This document shows, piece after piece, positions 54,171 through 62,375 of a stretch of DNA of 64,000 nt. Position numbers and translations under genes: made by a program. The notes beneath the pieces were generated by a model. It had not been told where the DNA came from. It saw only the letters and a program-made list of their open reading frames with translations, and made no database searches. Numbering within the stretch: the stretch's first letter is position 1; each line of letters opens with the position of its first letter. Origin of the DNA: CALEMW01 sp035447065 (GTDB lineage Bacteria > Krumholzibacteriota > Krumholzibacteriia > LZORAL124-64-63); NCBI GenBank assembly GCA_035447065.1, contig DAOTGJ010000009.1, positions 1 to 64,000 of the forward strand. The letters are read 5' to 3'.

Positions 54171-54920
54171 ATGCGCTGCACCAAATCTCGCAAGAACATC
54201 AGCCTGGCCCTCGACGGCATGCTGCCCAACGAGGACACCCTGGCCATGGAGGAGCACCTGGCCCTCTGCGCCGACTGCCGCGGCTACCGCGACGAGCTGC
54301 TCATGGGCAGCCGCATCCTGCGCGCCACGGCCGCCGAGCCTTCCGACGCCTTCGAGTGGAAGCTCCAGCTCAAGCTGAACCAGGCCCTGCAGGAGGCCGC
54401 GGCGGCCCGCACGCCCTGGGAGGAGCCGGCGCGCGGCTCGCGGTTCGGCTGGCTGCGCGGCTTCGGCCTCAGCGCGGGCGCGGGTCTCGCCGCCGTGGTG
54501 GCCCTGTCGCTCTGGGTCTTTCCGCAGGGGGCGGCGCTGGTGACGGAGGATCCGATCGTCGCGTCTCCGACCACGCTGGCCCAGTCCCAAGACGCGCCCG
54601 CAACGGCGGGCGTGGGCACCACGGCCGGCAACGCCGACCGTCGCGCCTTGAGCGGCACCTTCCAGCCCCTTTCCGGTCTGCAGCGCGGGCTCGGGGGCAG
54701 CCTGGTGAGCTCCGGCGGCGTCTTCGGCGATGCGGCTTCCGGCGGCGCGACGCCCTGGGACCGCAGCGTCAACGCGCGCAGCCTGAGCACCCTCCAGTCC
54801 GAGATCGCCTGGCTGCGCAACCAGCTCCGCACCACCCAGGCCGCCAACGATTCCCTTCGAGCGTTGCTCGCCGGGCAGGCCGTGGGTTACCTTGAGGGGG
54901 AGAACGCCGCGAACCCTTGA
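54171..54920 (+). CDS. Zinc-finger anti-sigma factor with transmembrane helix
   Basis: A 249-aa protein. The N-terminal ZAS motif has Cys3 and HLALCADC (His-x3-Cys-x2-Cys), as in ECF anti-sigma factors that hold the sigma factor in the cytoplasm. One membrane helix follows at about residues 100-120 (AGAGLAAVVALSLWVF). The remaining 130 residues are periplasmic, Ser/Gly/Ala-rich, and end in a short coiled coil (LSTLQSEIAWLRNQL). It starts 28 bases after the sigma gene with AGGAGG upstream. The signal sensed is unknown. Confidence 0.88.
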   Translation: MRCTKSRKNISLALDGMLPNEDTLAMEEHLALCADCRGYRDELLMGSRILRATAAEPSDAFEWKLQLKLNQALQEAAAARTPWEEPARGSRFGWLRGFGLSAGAGLAAVVALSLWVFPQGAALVTEDPIVASPTTLAQSQDAPATAGVGTTAGNADRRALSGTFQPLSGLQRGLGGSLVSSGGVFGDAASGGATPWDRSVNARSLSTLQSEIAWLRNQLRTTQAANDSLRALLAGQAVGYLEGENAANP

Positions 54921-54939
54921 GCCCGGAGCCGGAACCGTC

Positions 54940-56001
54940 ATGCCGTCGACCCGTCGAGCCGCCGCCGTCATCGTGGCGGCTCTGCTCTCCCTGACCCTGG
55001 CCGGATGCGGCGACCGCGAGGACGCCTCGATCTTCTCCGCCGTGGGCTCCTATGGCGATGTGGCCGTCTTCGCCTCCAGCCCGGCGCTCCGGCAGGCCGC
55101 CGATCCCATCCTGGCGCGCCTCAACCCCCAGCGCACCTTCGTCCTCGATGAGGAGGACACCTACCGCTTCGCCGACTACGCGGGCAAGACCTGGAAGGAC
55201 GGCCGCAACTACCGCAACATCCTGTTCCTGGTGCGCTGGGGAGACGGTGGTCCGGTGGAGCGCGAGCTGGCCTCCCTGCTCAGCGACGATGCCCTGGAGC
55301 GCAGCCGCGGCGGCCGCGGCGGCTGGTTCGTGCTGCACAATCCCTACTTCCGCAATCAGCTCGCCCTGGTGGTGGCCGCGCCGGACCCCAACGCCGTGCT
55401 GCGCACCCTGACCCGGGGCGCCGATGCCATGGGCGACACCCTGAGCACCGACATCATGCGCCGCATCCGCCATGATCACCGCCGCGAAGGCCTGCGCGAG
55501 GAGGATCGCCGCCGGCTCTGGAACGACCTCGCCTGGAGCGTGGAGGTCCCCGCCACCTACGACCGCAACGATCGATCCGGTCGGCCCCGGAACGGCGTCG
55601 AATGGCTGCGGAGCGCCGACAACGGCCTCACGCGGGGCCTCACCGTCACCTGGCGGGAGCTTCCTGACCCCGACGCCGCCCTCCGGGATCGGGACCTCCT
55701 GCTGGCCGCGCGCCGCGACCTGGGTCGCGATTTCCACGCGGAGCGCCTCGTGTCCGAGTCCCTGGAATGGGGGGAGGAGGCCCTGGCCGGACTGCCCGCC
55801 GTGCGCCTGCGGGGCGCCTGGGCCAGCGAGGAGGTCAGCGTGGGCGGACCGTTCGAGTGCTTCTTCGTCGCGGATCAGCAGCGGGGCCGGCTGTTCTGCC
55901 TGGACCTGCTGGTCTACGGACCGGGGAGCGAGAAGATGGACGACTTCCGGCGTCTGCGCGCCATCGCCGAAACGTTCACCCTGCAGCAGCCCGAATTCTG
56001 A
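54940..56001 (+). CDS. DUF4837-like lipoprotein
   Basis: A 353-aa protein with a lipobox (LTLAGC). The body has VFASSPALRQAADPILARL, RNILFLVRWGD, LHNPYFRNQLALVVAAP and RGAWASEEVSVGGPFECFF, in the pattern of DUF4837, a lipoprotein family of FCB bacteria with unknown function. ATG 54940 is preferred to an in-frame ATG at 54892, because the latter lies inside the anti-sigma gene and would place the signal peptide too far in. Its place after a sigma/anti-sigma pair suggests a role in envelope stress. Confidence 0.7.
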   Translation: MPSTRRAAAVIVAALLSLTLAGCGDREDASIFSAVGSYGDVAVFASSPALRQAADPILARLNPQRTFVLDEEDTYRFADYAGKTWKDGRNYRNILFLVRWGDGGPVERELASLLSDDALERSRGGRGGWFVLHNPYFRNQLALVVAAPDPNAVLRTLTRGADAMGDTLSTDIMRRIRHDHRREGLREEDRRRLWNDLAWSVEVPATYDRNDRSGRPRNGVEWLRSADNGLTRGLTVTWRELPDPDAALRDRDLLLAARRDLGRDFHAERLVSESLEWGEEALAGLPAVRLRGAWASEEVSVGGPFECFFVADQQRGRLFCLDLLVYGPGSEKMDDFRRLRAIAETFTLQQPEF

Positions 56002-56033
56002 GCGGCGCGGACGCCGCCTCCGAAAGGACCGTC

Positions 56034-56771
56034 ATGAGCCACCGCTTCCTCTTCCTGCTGATCGTCGGTACGCTGCTGGCGCCGCACGCGACCCTGGCCG
56101 ACGCCCGCGTGGTGACCGGCCGCACGCCGGCCGGACGCGAAGAGGCGCGGCCCGTCGCCTCACCGTCCCGCTGGAGCCTGGACTTCGGCGCGGGCATGCT
56201 GGCCGGCGGCGATCTCTTCCGCGTGGGCGGCGAGCAGACCGTGACCTGGCCCACGCCCGGGGGCGGCTCCTTCCAGGCCCGCACGTACGAGGTCACGGTG
56301 GACGAGGACGCGGCCTTCCTCATGGGTCTCGATATCCGGCTCCGCGACCGTTCCAGCCTGCGCCTGGACCTGACGTACGCCAAGGCCGATCTGACGGCCC
56401 TGGCCAACGATTCCCAGTACGTCGTGCCGGTGCCCTGGGACCGGGCGACGTTCACCCGCGCGGGCCTCGTCTGGGAAGAGCGCCTCACCGACACCCGTCT
56501 GCGTCCCTACGGGGTGCTGGGCCTGGGCCTCACCGCCTTCTCGGCGGCCGACGGCGCCCTGGACCAGACGGGGCTCACGCTCCTCGCCGGCGTAGGCGGA
56601 CTGTACAGGATCCTGGGTCAGACGGATCTGCGCGTGGAGATCCGCGACGGCATCCGCCAGCTGGACAGCCGCCCCCTCGTGGGCGACCTCCTGCCCGAGG
56701 GCGTCGACCTCCAGGAGCGGGGCCCGCAGCATCTCGTGGCCATCACGGCCGGCCTTCGGCTTCCATTCTAA
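56034..56771 (+). CDS. Small outer-membrane beta-barrel protein
   Basis: A 245-aa protein with a signal peptide (ATLADA). Alternating strands (WSLDFGAGMLAGGDLFRVGG, SLRLDLTYAKADLTAL, LRPYGVLGLGLTAF) and a terminal Phe (AGLRLPF) indicate an OmpA/OmpW-size eight-stranded barrel. No specific family is recognised. It follows the DUF4837 gene by 32 bases and ends the operon; an AT-rich stretch follows. A stress-regulated porin-like function would fit, but is not shown. Confidence 0.75.
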   Translation: MSHRFLFLLIVGTLLAPHATLADARVVTGRTPAGREEARPVASPSRWSLDFGAGMLAGGDLFRVGGEQTVTWPTPGGGSFQARTYEVTVDEDAAFLMGLDIRLRDRSSLRLDLTYAKADLTALANDSQYVVPVPWDRATFTRAGLVWEERLTDTRLRPYGVLGLGLTAFSAADGALDQTGLTLLAGVGGLYRILGQTDLRVEIRDGIRQLDSRPLVGDLLPEGVDLQERGPQHLVAITAGLRLPF

Positions 56772-56860
56772 CAATAAGGCAAATAAAGAGCCATTTAGGC
56801 ATGGCGGCGTGAGCCGCGAAGCCGCGAGATGGGCGGAATGGGCCTGTCTCGGGGCTTGGG

Positions 56861-56888
56861 TTGCATCATTCTCCTGAATGACTATAAT
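56861..56888 (+). promoter_or_regulatory. Sigma-70-type promoter of parA
   Basis: TTGCAT (56861-56866), 16-base spacer and a perfect -10 TATAAT (56883-56888). The -10 box lies inside an in-frame ORF extension from 56878, so translation must start downstream, at 56947. Confidence 0.7.
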
Positions 56889-56917
56889 TGCTAGCTTGCC
56901 AGCCAATGCGGATCAGG

Positions 56918-56933
56918 GGGCGGCATGCCGCCC
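56918..56933 (+). promoter_or_regulatory. 16-bp palindrome in the parA leader
   Basis: GGGCGGCATGCCGCCC is a perfect palindrome in the 5' untranslated region, about 25 bases after the predicted transcript start and directly before the SD. It could be an operator for autorepression or a hairpin. It is unlike the parS consensus. Confidence 0.45.
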
Positions 56934-56946
56934 GGAAGGGGGAGCG

Positions 56947-57780
56947 ATGGGCAACGTCATTGCGGTCGTCAATCACAAGGGCGGCACCGGGAAGACCACC
57001 ACGGCCCTCAATCTGGCGGCAGGACTCACCCGATACAGCGATATCACCTCCAGCTGTCTCGTGATCGACATGGACCCCCACGGCTGCGCCACCTCCACCT
57101 TGCTGGGCAAGCTGGACGGAGAGCCCGCCGCGCGCTCCATCTTCGACGTCCTGCGACGCGCCATCACCCCTCACGACGGCATCACGTCCACGGTCTACGA
57201 CGAGAACATCGACATCATCCCGTCCAACCCCTCGCTGGAGAGCATGGCGCGCACCCAGCTCACGGACCGGCTGATCAAGGTGACGCAGGCCCTGTCCACC
57301 TCGTACGGCTGGATCATCATCGACACGCCGCCCAACCTGGGCGTGCTGACCCAGAACGCGCTGGTGGCGGCGGACTACGTGCTGATCCCCACCCAGTGCA
57401 CGGGCCTCGCCGTGCCCACCATGCACCAGCTCAAGAACCTCATCGAGCGGATCCAGGAGCGCCAGAACGTGTGGCTGCAGATCCTGGGCGTGCTGGTGAC
57501 CATGAAGGACGGCCGCACGGAGCTGCAGAAGAACGTGCTCAAGGAGCTGAAGGGTCTCTACAAGAACGACATCTTCAAGACCATGATCACGAGCAACATC
57601 AAGATCGAAGAGGCTCCCTCCAACTTCAACAGCATCTTCGCCTACGATTCCGGCTGCCTCGGCGCGTCGCTCTACCGCGACTGGATCAAGAACGAGTTCC
57701 TCAAGCGCCACAAGCTGCTGGAGAAGAAGAAGGGCGAGCGGCTGGAGCAGCTCAACGCCGCGAACCAGGCCCAGAGCTGA
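56947..57780 (+). CDS. ParA/Soj-family ATPase without a linked parB
   Basis: A 277-aa protein with a deviant Walker A (NHKGGTGKTTTALNLA), DMDPHGCATSTL (His where most have Gln), IIDTPPNLGVLTQNAL and a Lys-rich C-terminus. These proteins partition DNA or position large complexes by ATP-driven dimerisation. No parB or partner follows; the next genes are on the opposite strand. Start ATG at 56947 has AGGGGGA upstream. It could position a cellular machine rather than the chromosome. It is transcribed alone from a strong promoter. Confidence 0.9.
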   Translation: MGNVIAVVNHKGGTGKTTTALNLAAGLTRYSDITSSCLVIDMDPHGCATSTLLGKLDGEPAARSIFDVLRRAITPHDGITSTVYDENIDIIPSNPSLESMARTQLTDRLIKVTQALSTSYGWIIIDTPPNLGVLTQNALVAADYVLIPTQCTGLAVPTMHQLKNLIERIQERQNVWLQILGVLVTMKDGRTELQKNVLKELKGLYKNDIFKTMITSNIKIEEAPSNFNSIFAYDSGCLGASLYRDWIKNEFLKRHKLLEKKKGERLEQLNAANQAQS

Positions 57781-57828
57781 GGCGGACCAAGGGGAAGGCC
57801 TGCTGCGGCGGGCTTCAGGCCACGGACT

Positions 57829-57902
57829 CGAACGCGCCGGAAGCGATCCGTCCTCGACGACCCTTCGGGGTCGCCTGCGGATGATCACTCCCGGCGCGTT
57901 CG
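57829..57902. terminator. Nested inverted repeats between convergent parA and MBL genes
   Basis: Outer arms CGAACGCGCCGG (57829-57840) and CCGGCGCGTTCG (57891-57902) are perfect over 12 bp. Inside are ATCCG/CGGAT (57846-57850, 57878-57882) and a CGACCC-TTCG-GGGTCG hairpin (57858-57873). It may be a bidirectional terminator of the convergent genes or a structured RNA. No T-run follows on either side. Confidence 0.5.
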
Positions 57903-57914
57903 CTTAGCTCCGCC

Positions 57915-58565
57915 TCAGCGGCGGACGAAGGGGTTTTCGGCGGCCTCGCGGGCGACGGTGGTCTCGGGGCCGTGCCCCGGGTGGAGGACCGTGGCGTCGT
58001 CCAGCACATAGACCTCGTTCAGGATGCTGGCCTCCAGGACCTCGTAGCTGCCGCCCGGCAGATCCGTCCTTCCGATGGAATCATAGAAGATCACATCGCC
58101 CACCAGCGCGTGGCCGGGCAGCGTGAGCATGACGTGGCCGGGGCTGTGGCCCGGCACGTGCGTCACGCCGATCTCGCCGCCGGCGAAGGGCACGGCCGTG
58201 GTGAGATCCGCCGCCGTGCGCGGCGGGACGGCGGGCGGGAATCCGTAGGCGGCGCGGGTGGCGTTGAGGTGGGAGACCAGGGCGGTCTCGTCGGGGTGGT
58301 GGCGCAGGGGGAGGTCCGCGGCGGCCTGGATCGCGGATGCGGCGGAGATGTGGTCGAAGTGCCCGTGGGTGGACAGCAGGCCGGTCAGGCGGCACCCGGT
58401 GGCGTCCACGGCCGCGAGCAGACGCTCGGGCTCGTCGCCGGGATCGATCAGCAGGGCCTCGCCCGCGCCCGCGCTGCTCAGCAGATAGGCATTCATGAGC
58501 AGCGGGCCCACGGTGATGCGTTCCAGGGTCCAGTCGGTGCCGGGCACGGCGAAGCGGTCGGGCAT
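57915..58565 (-). CDS. Metallo-beta-lactamase-fold hydrolase (glyoxalase II-like)
   Basis: A 216-aa protein with the HxHxDH metal motif in STHGHFDHISA, a further ligand His in THVPGHSPGHVML and Asp in LVGDVIFYDSIGR, and the C-terminal LHPGHGPETTV. This is the short glyoxalase II-like group (YcbL type), hydrolysing thioesters or related substrates. GGAGG lies 6-9 bases before the ATG on the minus strand. Downstream of the inositol-phosphate synthase gene on the same strand, 70 bases apart, and probably in one transcript. Confidence 0.92.
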   Translation of the reverse strand: MPDRFAVPGTDWTLERITVGPLLMNAYLLSSAGAGEALLIDPGDEPERLLAAVDATGCRLTGLLSTHGHFDHISAASAIQAAADLPLRHHPDETALVSHLNATRAAYGFPPAVPPRTAADLTTAVPFAGGEIGVTHVPGHSPGHVMLTLPGHALVGDVIFYDSIGRTDLPGGSYEVLEASILNEVYVLDDATVLHPGHGPETTVAREAAENPFVRR

Positions 58566-58635
58566 GGGGGATCCTCCGATACGGAAACGCGGGCGGAACC
58601 GGAGTCCCGCCCGCGCGTCACGGTCCGCACGCGGC

Positions 58636-59970
58636 CTAGCGGTCGTCCAGGCTCACGTCCTCGTAGTACTCGCGGCCCAGGTGGGTGATGAGCTCCTCGC
58701 CCATCATCCAGCGCAGGGTGTTCTTCATCTTCTTCTGCTGGATGAAGAGGTCGTGCTCCGCCGGCACGCCGGGCGCGGTCACGGGGCTCTTCAGGTAGAA
58801 GCTCAGCCACTCCTGGATGCCCGACAGGCCCGCGCGCTTGGCGAGGTCCAGGAACAGGGCCAGGTCCAGCACGATGGGCGCCGCCAGGATGGAGTCGCGG
58901 CAGAGGAAGTCCACCTTGATCTGCATGGGCAGGCCCAGCCAGCCGAAGATGTCGATGTTGTCCCAGCCCTCCTTGTTGTCCCCGCGGGGCGGATAGTAGT
59001 TGATCCGCACCTTGTGGTAGAGGTCGCCGTAGAGGTCGGGGTAAAGCTCGGGCTGCAGGATGGTGTCCAGCACGCTGAGCTTGGACTCCTCCTTGGTCTT
59101 GAAGCTCTCCGGATCGTCGAGCACCTCGCCGTCGCGGTTGCCCAGGATGTTGGTGCTGAACCAGCCGTTCATGCCCAGCATGCGGGCCTTGAAGCCGGGG
59201 GCGAGGATGGTCTTCATGAGGGTCTGGCCCGTCTTGAAGTCCTTGCCCATGGTGGGCGTGCCGGTGGCCTTGGAGAGATCGTGCAGCGCGGGGAAGTCGG
59301 CGCTCAGGTTGGGGGCGCCGTTGGCGTACGGCACGCCCATCTTGATGGCGGCGTAGGCGTAGATCATGCTGGGGGCGATGTCCGGGTGGTTGGTCCGCAG
59401 GCCCTCCTCGAAGGCCTCCAGGGACATGTGCACGTCGGACTTCTTCATGAAGATCTCCGTGGAGCCGCACCAGACCATGACCAGACGGTCGCAGCCGTGG
59501 GACGTCTTGAAGGTCTCCATGTCCTTCATGACCTGCTCGGCCAGGTCCATCTTGGTGGCGCCCTTCTTCACGTGGGTGCCGTCCAGCTTCTTCACGTAGT
59601 AGTTGTCGAAGACGGCGGGCATGGGCTTGATGGCGTCCAGCTCGGCCTTGATGGAATCCAGCAGCTCGTTGGGCAGCACGCCGCTCTTGACGGCGGCCTC
59701 GTAGACGGAGTCCTCGAAGATGTCCCAGCCGCCGAACTCGATGTCGTTCAGGTCGGTCAGGGGGACGAAGTTCTTGATCAGCGGCTGGCGGTTCTCGGTG
59801 CGCTTGCCCAGGCGGATGTGCCCGAGCTGGGTGACGCTGCCGATGGGGAGGCGCAGTCCCTTGCGCACGGCGATCACGCCGGCGATGAAGGTCGAGGCCA
59901 CCGCACCCATGCCGGGGGTGAGGATGCCGAGCTTTCCTTGCGCGGGCGCGACGTTCAGGCCCTGAGCCAT
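58636..59970 (-). CDS. ino1: Inositol-3-phosphate synthase
   Basis: A 444-aa NAD-dependent enzyme that cyclises glucose-6-phosphate to myo-inositol-3-phosphate. NAD-binding GILTPGMGAVAST, VMVWCGSTE, GVPYANGAPNLS, KDFKTGQTLMKTILAPGFKAR (in parts), NGWFSTNILGN, and IKVDFLCRDSILAAP identify the family. Start ATG 59970 has AGGAG upstream; an in-frame ATG at 60006 gives a 12-residue extension without SD. In bacteria it makes inositol for phosphatidylinositol, inositol lipids or solutes. The DegT glycan gene is divergent. Confidence 0.94.
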   Translation of the reverse strand: MAQGLNVAPAQGKLGILTPGMGAVASTFIAGVIAVRKGLRLPIGSVTQLGHIRLGKRTENRQPLIKNFVPLTDLNDIEFGGWDIFEDSVYEAAVKSGVLPNELLDSIKAELDAIKPMPAVFDNYYVKKLDGTHVKKGATKMDLAEQVMKDMETFKTSHGCDRLVMVWCGSTEIFMKKSDVHMSLEAFEEGLRTNHPDIAPSMIYAYAAIKMGVPYANGAPNLSADFPALHDLSKATGTPTMGKDFKTGQTLMKTILAPGFKARMLGMNGWFSTNILGNRDGEVLDDPESFKTKEESKLSVLDTILQPELYPDLYGDLYHKVRINYYPPRGDNKEGWDNIDIFGWLGLPMQIKVDFLCRDSILAAPIVLDLALFLDLAKRAGLSGIQEWLSFYLKSPVTAPGVPAEHDLFIQQKKMKNTLRWMMGEELITHLGREYYEDVSLDDR

Positions 59971-60292
59971 CGTTGCTCCTTCCTGTGAGACCGGTGCGCC
60001 GCACACGCGTTCATCGGTCTTTCAAGTTGACGGAATAACAGCCGAAATCTAGCTTGGCAGTCATTCCTCGAGGTGGTGCGGGACCGGCGGAAAATCCGGC
60101 CCGGATCCTGCACGAATAAACCAGTTTCGTGGCGGAACGCAAGCCTTTTGTCAGGACCTCGACGGGGTCCGCGGACGGTCGAAACGACGCCATCGTCACC
60201 ACTTGCGAGGAGCATCACCCACGCCCCGGCCGGCCGTTCGGCCCGCCGGGCGCTCCGCGGCCCCCTTGCGGGCTGCACGACTGGAGTCGTCC
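59971..60292. promoter_or_regulatory. Divergent intergenic region between ino1 and the DegT gene
   Basis: 322 bases without a gene. On the plus strand TTGACG (60027-60032), 17 bases, TAGCTT (60050-60055) is a possible promoter far from the DegT gene. Near the DegT start, ACGACT GG AGTCGT (60277-60290) is a hairpin that contains the GGAG ribosome-binding site. Short GC hairpins occur near 60225-60240. No other gene is seen. Confidence 0.35.
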
Positions 60293-61390
60293 ATGAGCAC
60301 CGATCGCCGCCCCGTTCCGTTCCTGGATCTCAAGGCCCAGGTCCTGCCGCTCCGCGCCGAGCTCGACGCCGCCATCGCCGACGTGGTGGACAACACCGCC
60401 TTCATCCTGGGCCCCCGGCTGGAGGCCTTCGAGAAGCGGTTCGCGGAGTTCTGCGAGTCGCCCTTCTGCGTGGGCGTGGATTCTGGCACCCAGGCCCTGC
60501 ACCTGATCCTGCGGGCCCTCGGCATCGGCGCCGGCGACGAGGTCATCACGGTCCCCAACACCTTCATCGCCACGGTGGAGGCCATCATGTACACCGGCGC
60601 CACGCCGGTGTTCGTGGATGCGGACCCGGACACCTGGCTCATGGACGCCACCAAGCTGGCCGACGCCATCACGCCACGGACCAAGGCCATCATGCCCGTG
60701 CACCTCTTCGGACACATGGCCCCCATGGACGAGATCCTGGCCGTGGCGGGGGACATCCCGGTCATCGAGGACTCGGCTCAAGGCCACGGCGGCCGCTACA
60801 AGGGGCGCCGCGCTGGTTCGCTGGGCACGGCGGCGGGCTTCAGCTTCTACCCGGGCAAGAACCTGGGCGGCTTCGGGGACGGCGGCGCCGTGACCACGTC
60901 GGACCAGGGCATGGTGGATGCCATCATGAGCTTCCGGCACCACGGCCAGGGCACGGCCAAGAACGTGCATGACCGCTGCGGCTACACCGGCCGTCTGGAT
61001 GCGCTCCAGGCCGTGATCCTGGACGTCAAGCTGCCCCATCTGGAGGGCTGGAACGAGCGCCGCCGCGCCATCGCGGCCCAGTACCGGTCGCGCCTGCAGG
61101 GCCATTACCGCATGCCGGCCCAGATCCCGGAGACCGTGGCCGTGCACCATCTGTTCCCCATCAACGCCGCGGATCCCGAGGGGCTGATCGAGTCGCTGAA
61201 GGAGAAGAAGGTGTTCTGCGGTCGCCATTACCCCGTGGCCTGCCATCTGCAGCCGGCCCTGGGCGACGCCATGCGCCCCCGGGGTTCCTTCCCCGTGGCG
61301 GAAGAGCTCTGCGAAAAGATTGTTTCCCTGCCGATTTTTGCAGAAATGACCGAGGACATGGTGGACACGGTCTGCGATGCTCTGCTATAA
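60293..61390 (+). CDS. DegT/DnrJ/EryC1/StrS-family sugar aminotransferase
   Basis: A 365-aa PLP enzyme. N-terminal PFLDLKAQ and VVDNTAFILGPRLEAFEKRFAEF, GVDSGTQALHLILRALG, TVPNTFIATVEAI, EDSAQGHGGRYKG and the PLP lysine in FYPGKNLGGFGDGGA define the family, closest in pattern to WbpE/WlbE-type enzymes that aminate C3 of UDP-sugars. ATG 60293 has GGAG 6 bases upstream; the in-frame extension to 60203 is not credible. With the Gfo/Idh oxidoreductase downstream it could make a 3-amino sugar nucleotide. Confidence 0.9.
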   Translation: MSTDRRPVPFLDLKAQVLPLRAELDAAIADVVDNTAFILGPRLEAFEKRFAEFCESPFCVGVDSGTQALHLILRALGIGAGDEVITVPNTFIATVEAIMYTGATPVFVDADPDTWLMDATKLADAITPRTKAIMPVHLFGHMAPMDEILAVAGDIPVIEDSAQGHGGRYKGRRAGSLGTAAGFSFYPGKNLGGFGDGGAVTTSDQGMVDAIMSFRHHGQGTAKNVHDRCGYTGRLDALQAVILDVKLPHLEGWNERRRAIAAQYRSRLQGHYRMPAQIPETVAVHHLFPINAADPEGLIESLKEKKVFCGRHYPVACHLQPALGDAMRPRGSFPVAEELCEKIVSLPIFAEMTEDMVDTVCDALL

Positions 61391-61510
61391 TGAGGATCGC
61401 TGACCGATCAGGGGGATCGGGACAGCCTTTGCGAGAGGGGGCGGATGACGCCAAGCTAACGCGTTTCCTTCGACGCTGAGCAACTGAGAACGGACCAGGA
61501 GTCCAACGAC

Positions 61511-62242
61511 ATGAACAAGGACGCGGTAGCCCTGTCGGCCATGGCCGACGAAGCGGTATCCTCCGCTCCAGCTCTGTACGTGGTGGCCGACACGACTCGC
61601 CTCGCGGGCCTCCAGGGTTGGATCAAACGTGCGCTCGACGTGACCCTCTGCGGTCTCGCCGTTCTGATTCTCTCGCCCCTGCTGGGTGCGATCGCCTTCC
61701 TCGTGAGGCGGTCCAGCCCGGGGCCGGTTCTCTTCGTCCAGGAGAGGATCGGCAAGGACGGCGTGCCCTTCCGCTTCTATAAATTCCGTACCATGGTGCA
61801 CAACAGCGACGATGCCATCCACCGGCAGTTCGCCGCCATGTTCATCAACGGCGGCGAGGAGCAGGAGGAGGAGGCCCCCTCCGGCAAGGTCTTCAAGCTC
61901 ACCAACGACCCGCGGGTGACCAAGATCGGGCGCTGGCTGCGCAAGACCTCCCTGGACGAGCTGCCCCAGCTCTTCAACATCCTCAAGGGCGAGATGACCA
62001 TCGTGGGCCCCCGCCCTCCCATCGCCTACGAGCTGGACCACTACTCGCCGTGGCATCACGAGCGCCTGCGCGTGACCCCTGGCCTGACCGGTCTGTGGCA
62101 GGTCAGCGGACGCAGCAACGTGCCGTTCGAGGAGATGGTCCGCCTGGACATCCACTACATCAACACCTGGTCGCTGGCCGAGGACGCGCGCATCATCCTC
62201 AAGACCGTGCCCGTGGTGCTGAGGGGGTCCGGGGGTTATTGA
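61511..62242 (+). CDS. Polyprenyl-phosphate sugar-1-phosphate transferase (WcaJ/WbaP C-terminal type)
   Basis: A 243-aa initiating glycosyl transferase. One membrane helix (LDVTLCGLAVLILSPLLGAIAFLV) is followed by the catalytic domain with GPVLFVQERIGKDG, FRFYKFRTMV, LRKTSLDELPQLFNIL, MTIVGPRPP, TPGLTGLWQVSGRSN and the C-terminal WSLAEDARIILKT. It transfers a sugar phosphate to undecaprenyl phosphate to start a surface glycan. It lacks the N-terminal four-helix region of WbaP, like PglC/WcaJ short forms. The insertion GGEEQEEEAP in the middle is unusual. Confidence 0.93.
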   Translation: MNKDAVALSAMADEAVSSAPALYVVADTTRLAGLQGWIKRALDVTLCGLAVLILSPLLGAIAFLVRRSSPGPVLFVQERIGKDGVPFRFYKFRTMVHNSDDAIHRQFAAMFINGGEEQEEEAPSGKVFKLTNDPRVTKIGRWLRKTSLDELPQLFNILKGEMTIVGPRPPIAYELDHYSPWHHERLRVTPGLTGLWQVSGRSNVPFEEMVRLDIHYINTWSLAEDARIILKTVPVVLRGSGGY

Positions 62243-62296
62243 CGATCCCCGCGCCAGGTCGGCCTCAAGTCGGCTCCGAACAGAACGAAGACACCC

Positions 62297-62348
62297 ACGG
62301 GGTCCCTCCTCCACAAGAGAGCGGCCCCGTTTTCTCGCCCGGGGGACC
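62297..62348 (+). promoter_or_regulatory. Possible attenuator before the Gfo/Idh gene
   Basis: ACGGGG (62297-62302) can pair with CCCCGT (62325-62330), followed by TTTT-rich sequence; alternatively GGTCCC (62301-62306) can pair with GGGACC (62343-62348). The two pairings exclude each other, as in attenuators. Confidence 0.3.
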
Positions 62349-62375
62349 TTTCGGACTCGTCAAGGAGATCGTGCA

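Noticed and set aside
56918..56933. parS centromere site
   Set aside because: The palindrome GGGCGGCATGCCGCCC does not resemble the parS core GTTTCACGTGAAAC and no parB is linked.
56878..56946. Longer N-terminus for ParA
   Set aside because: The extension starts upstream of, and contains, a perfect TATAAT box; the family motif starts directly after the ATG at 56947.
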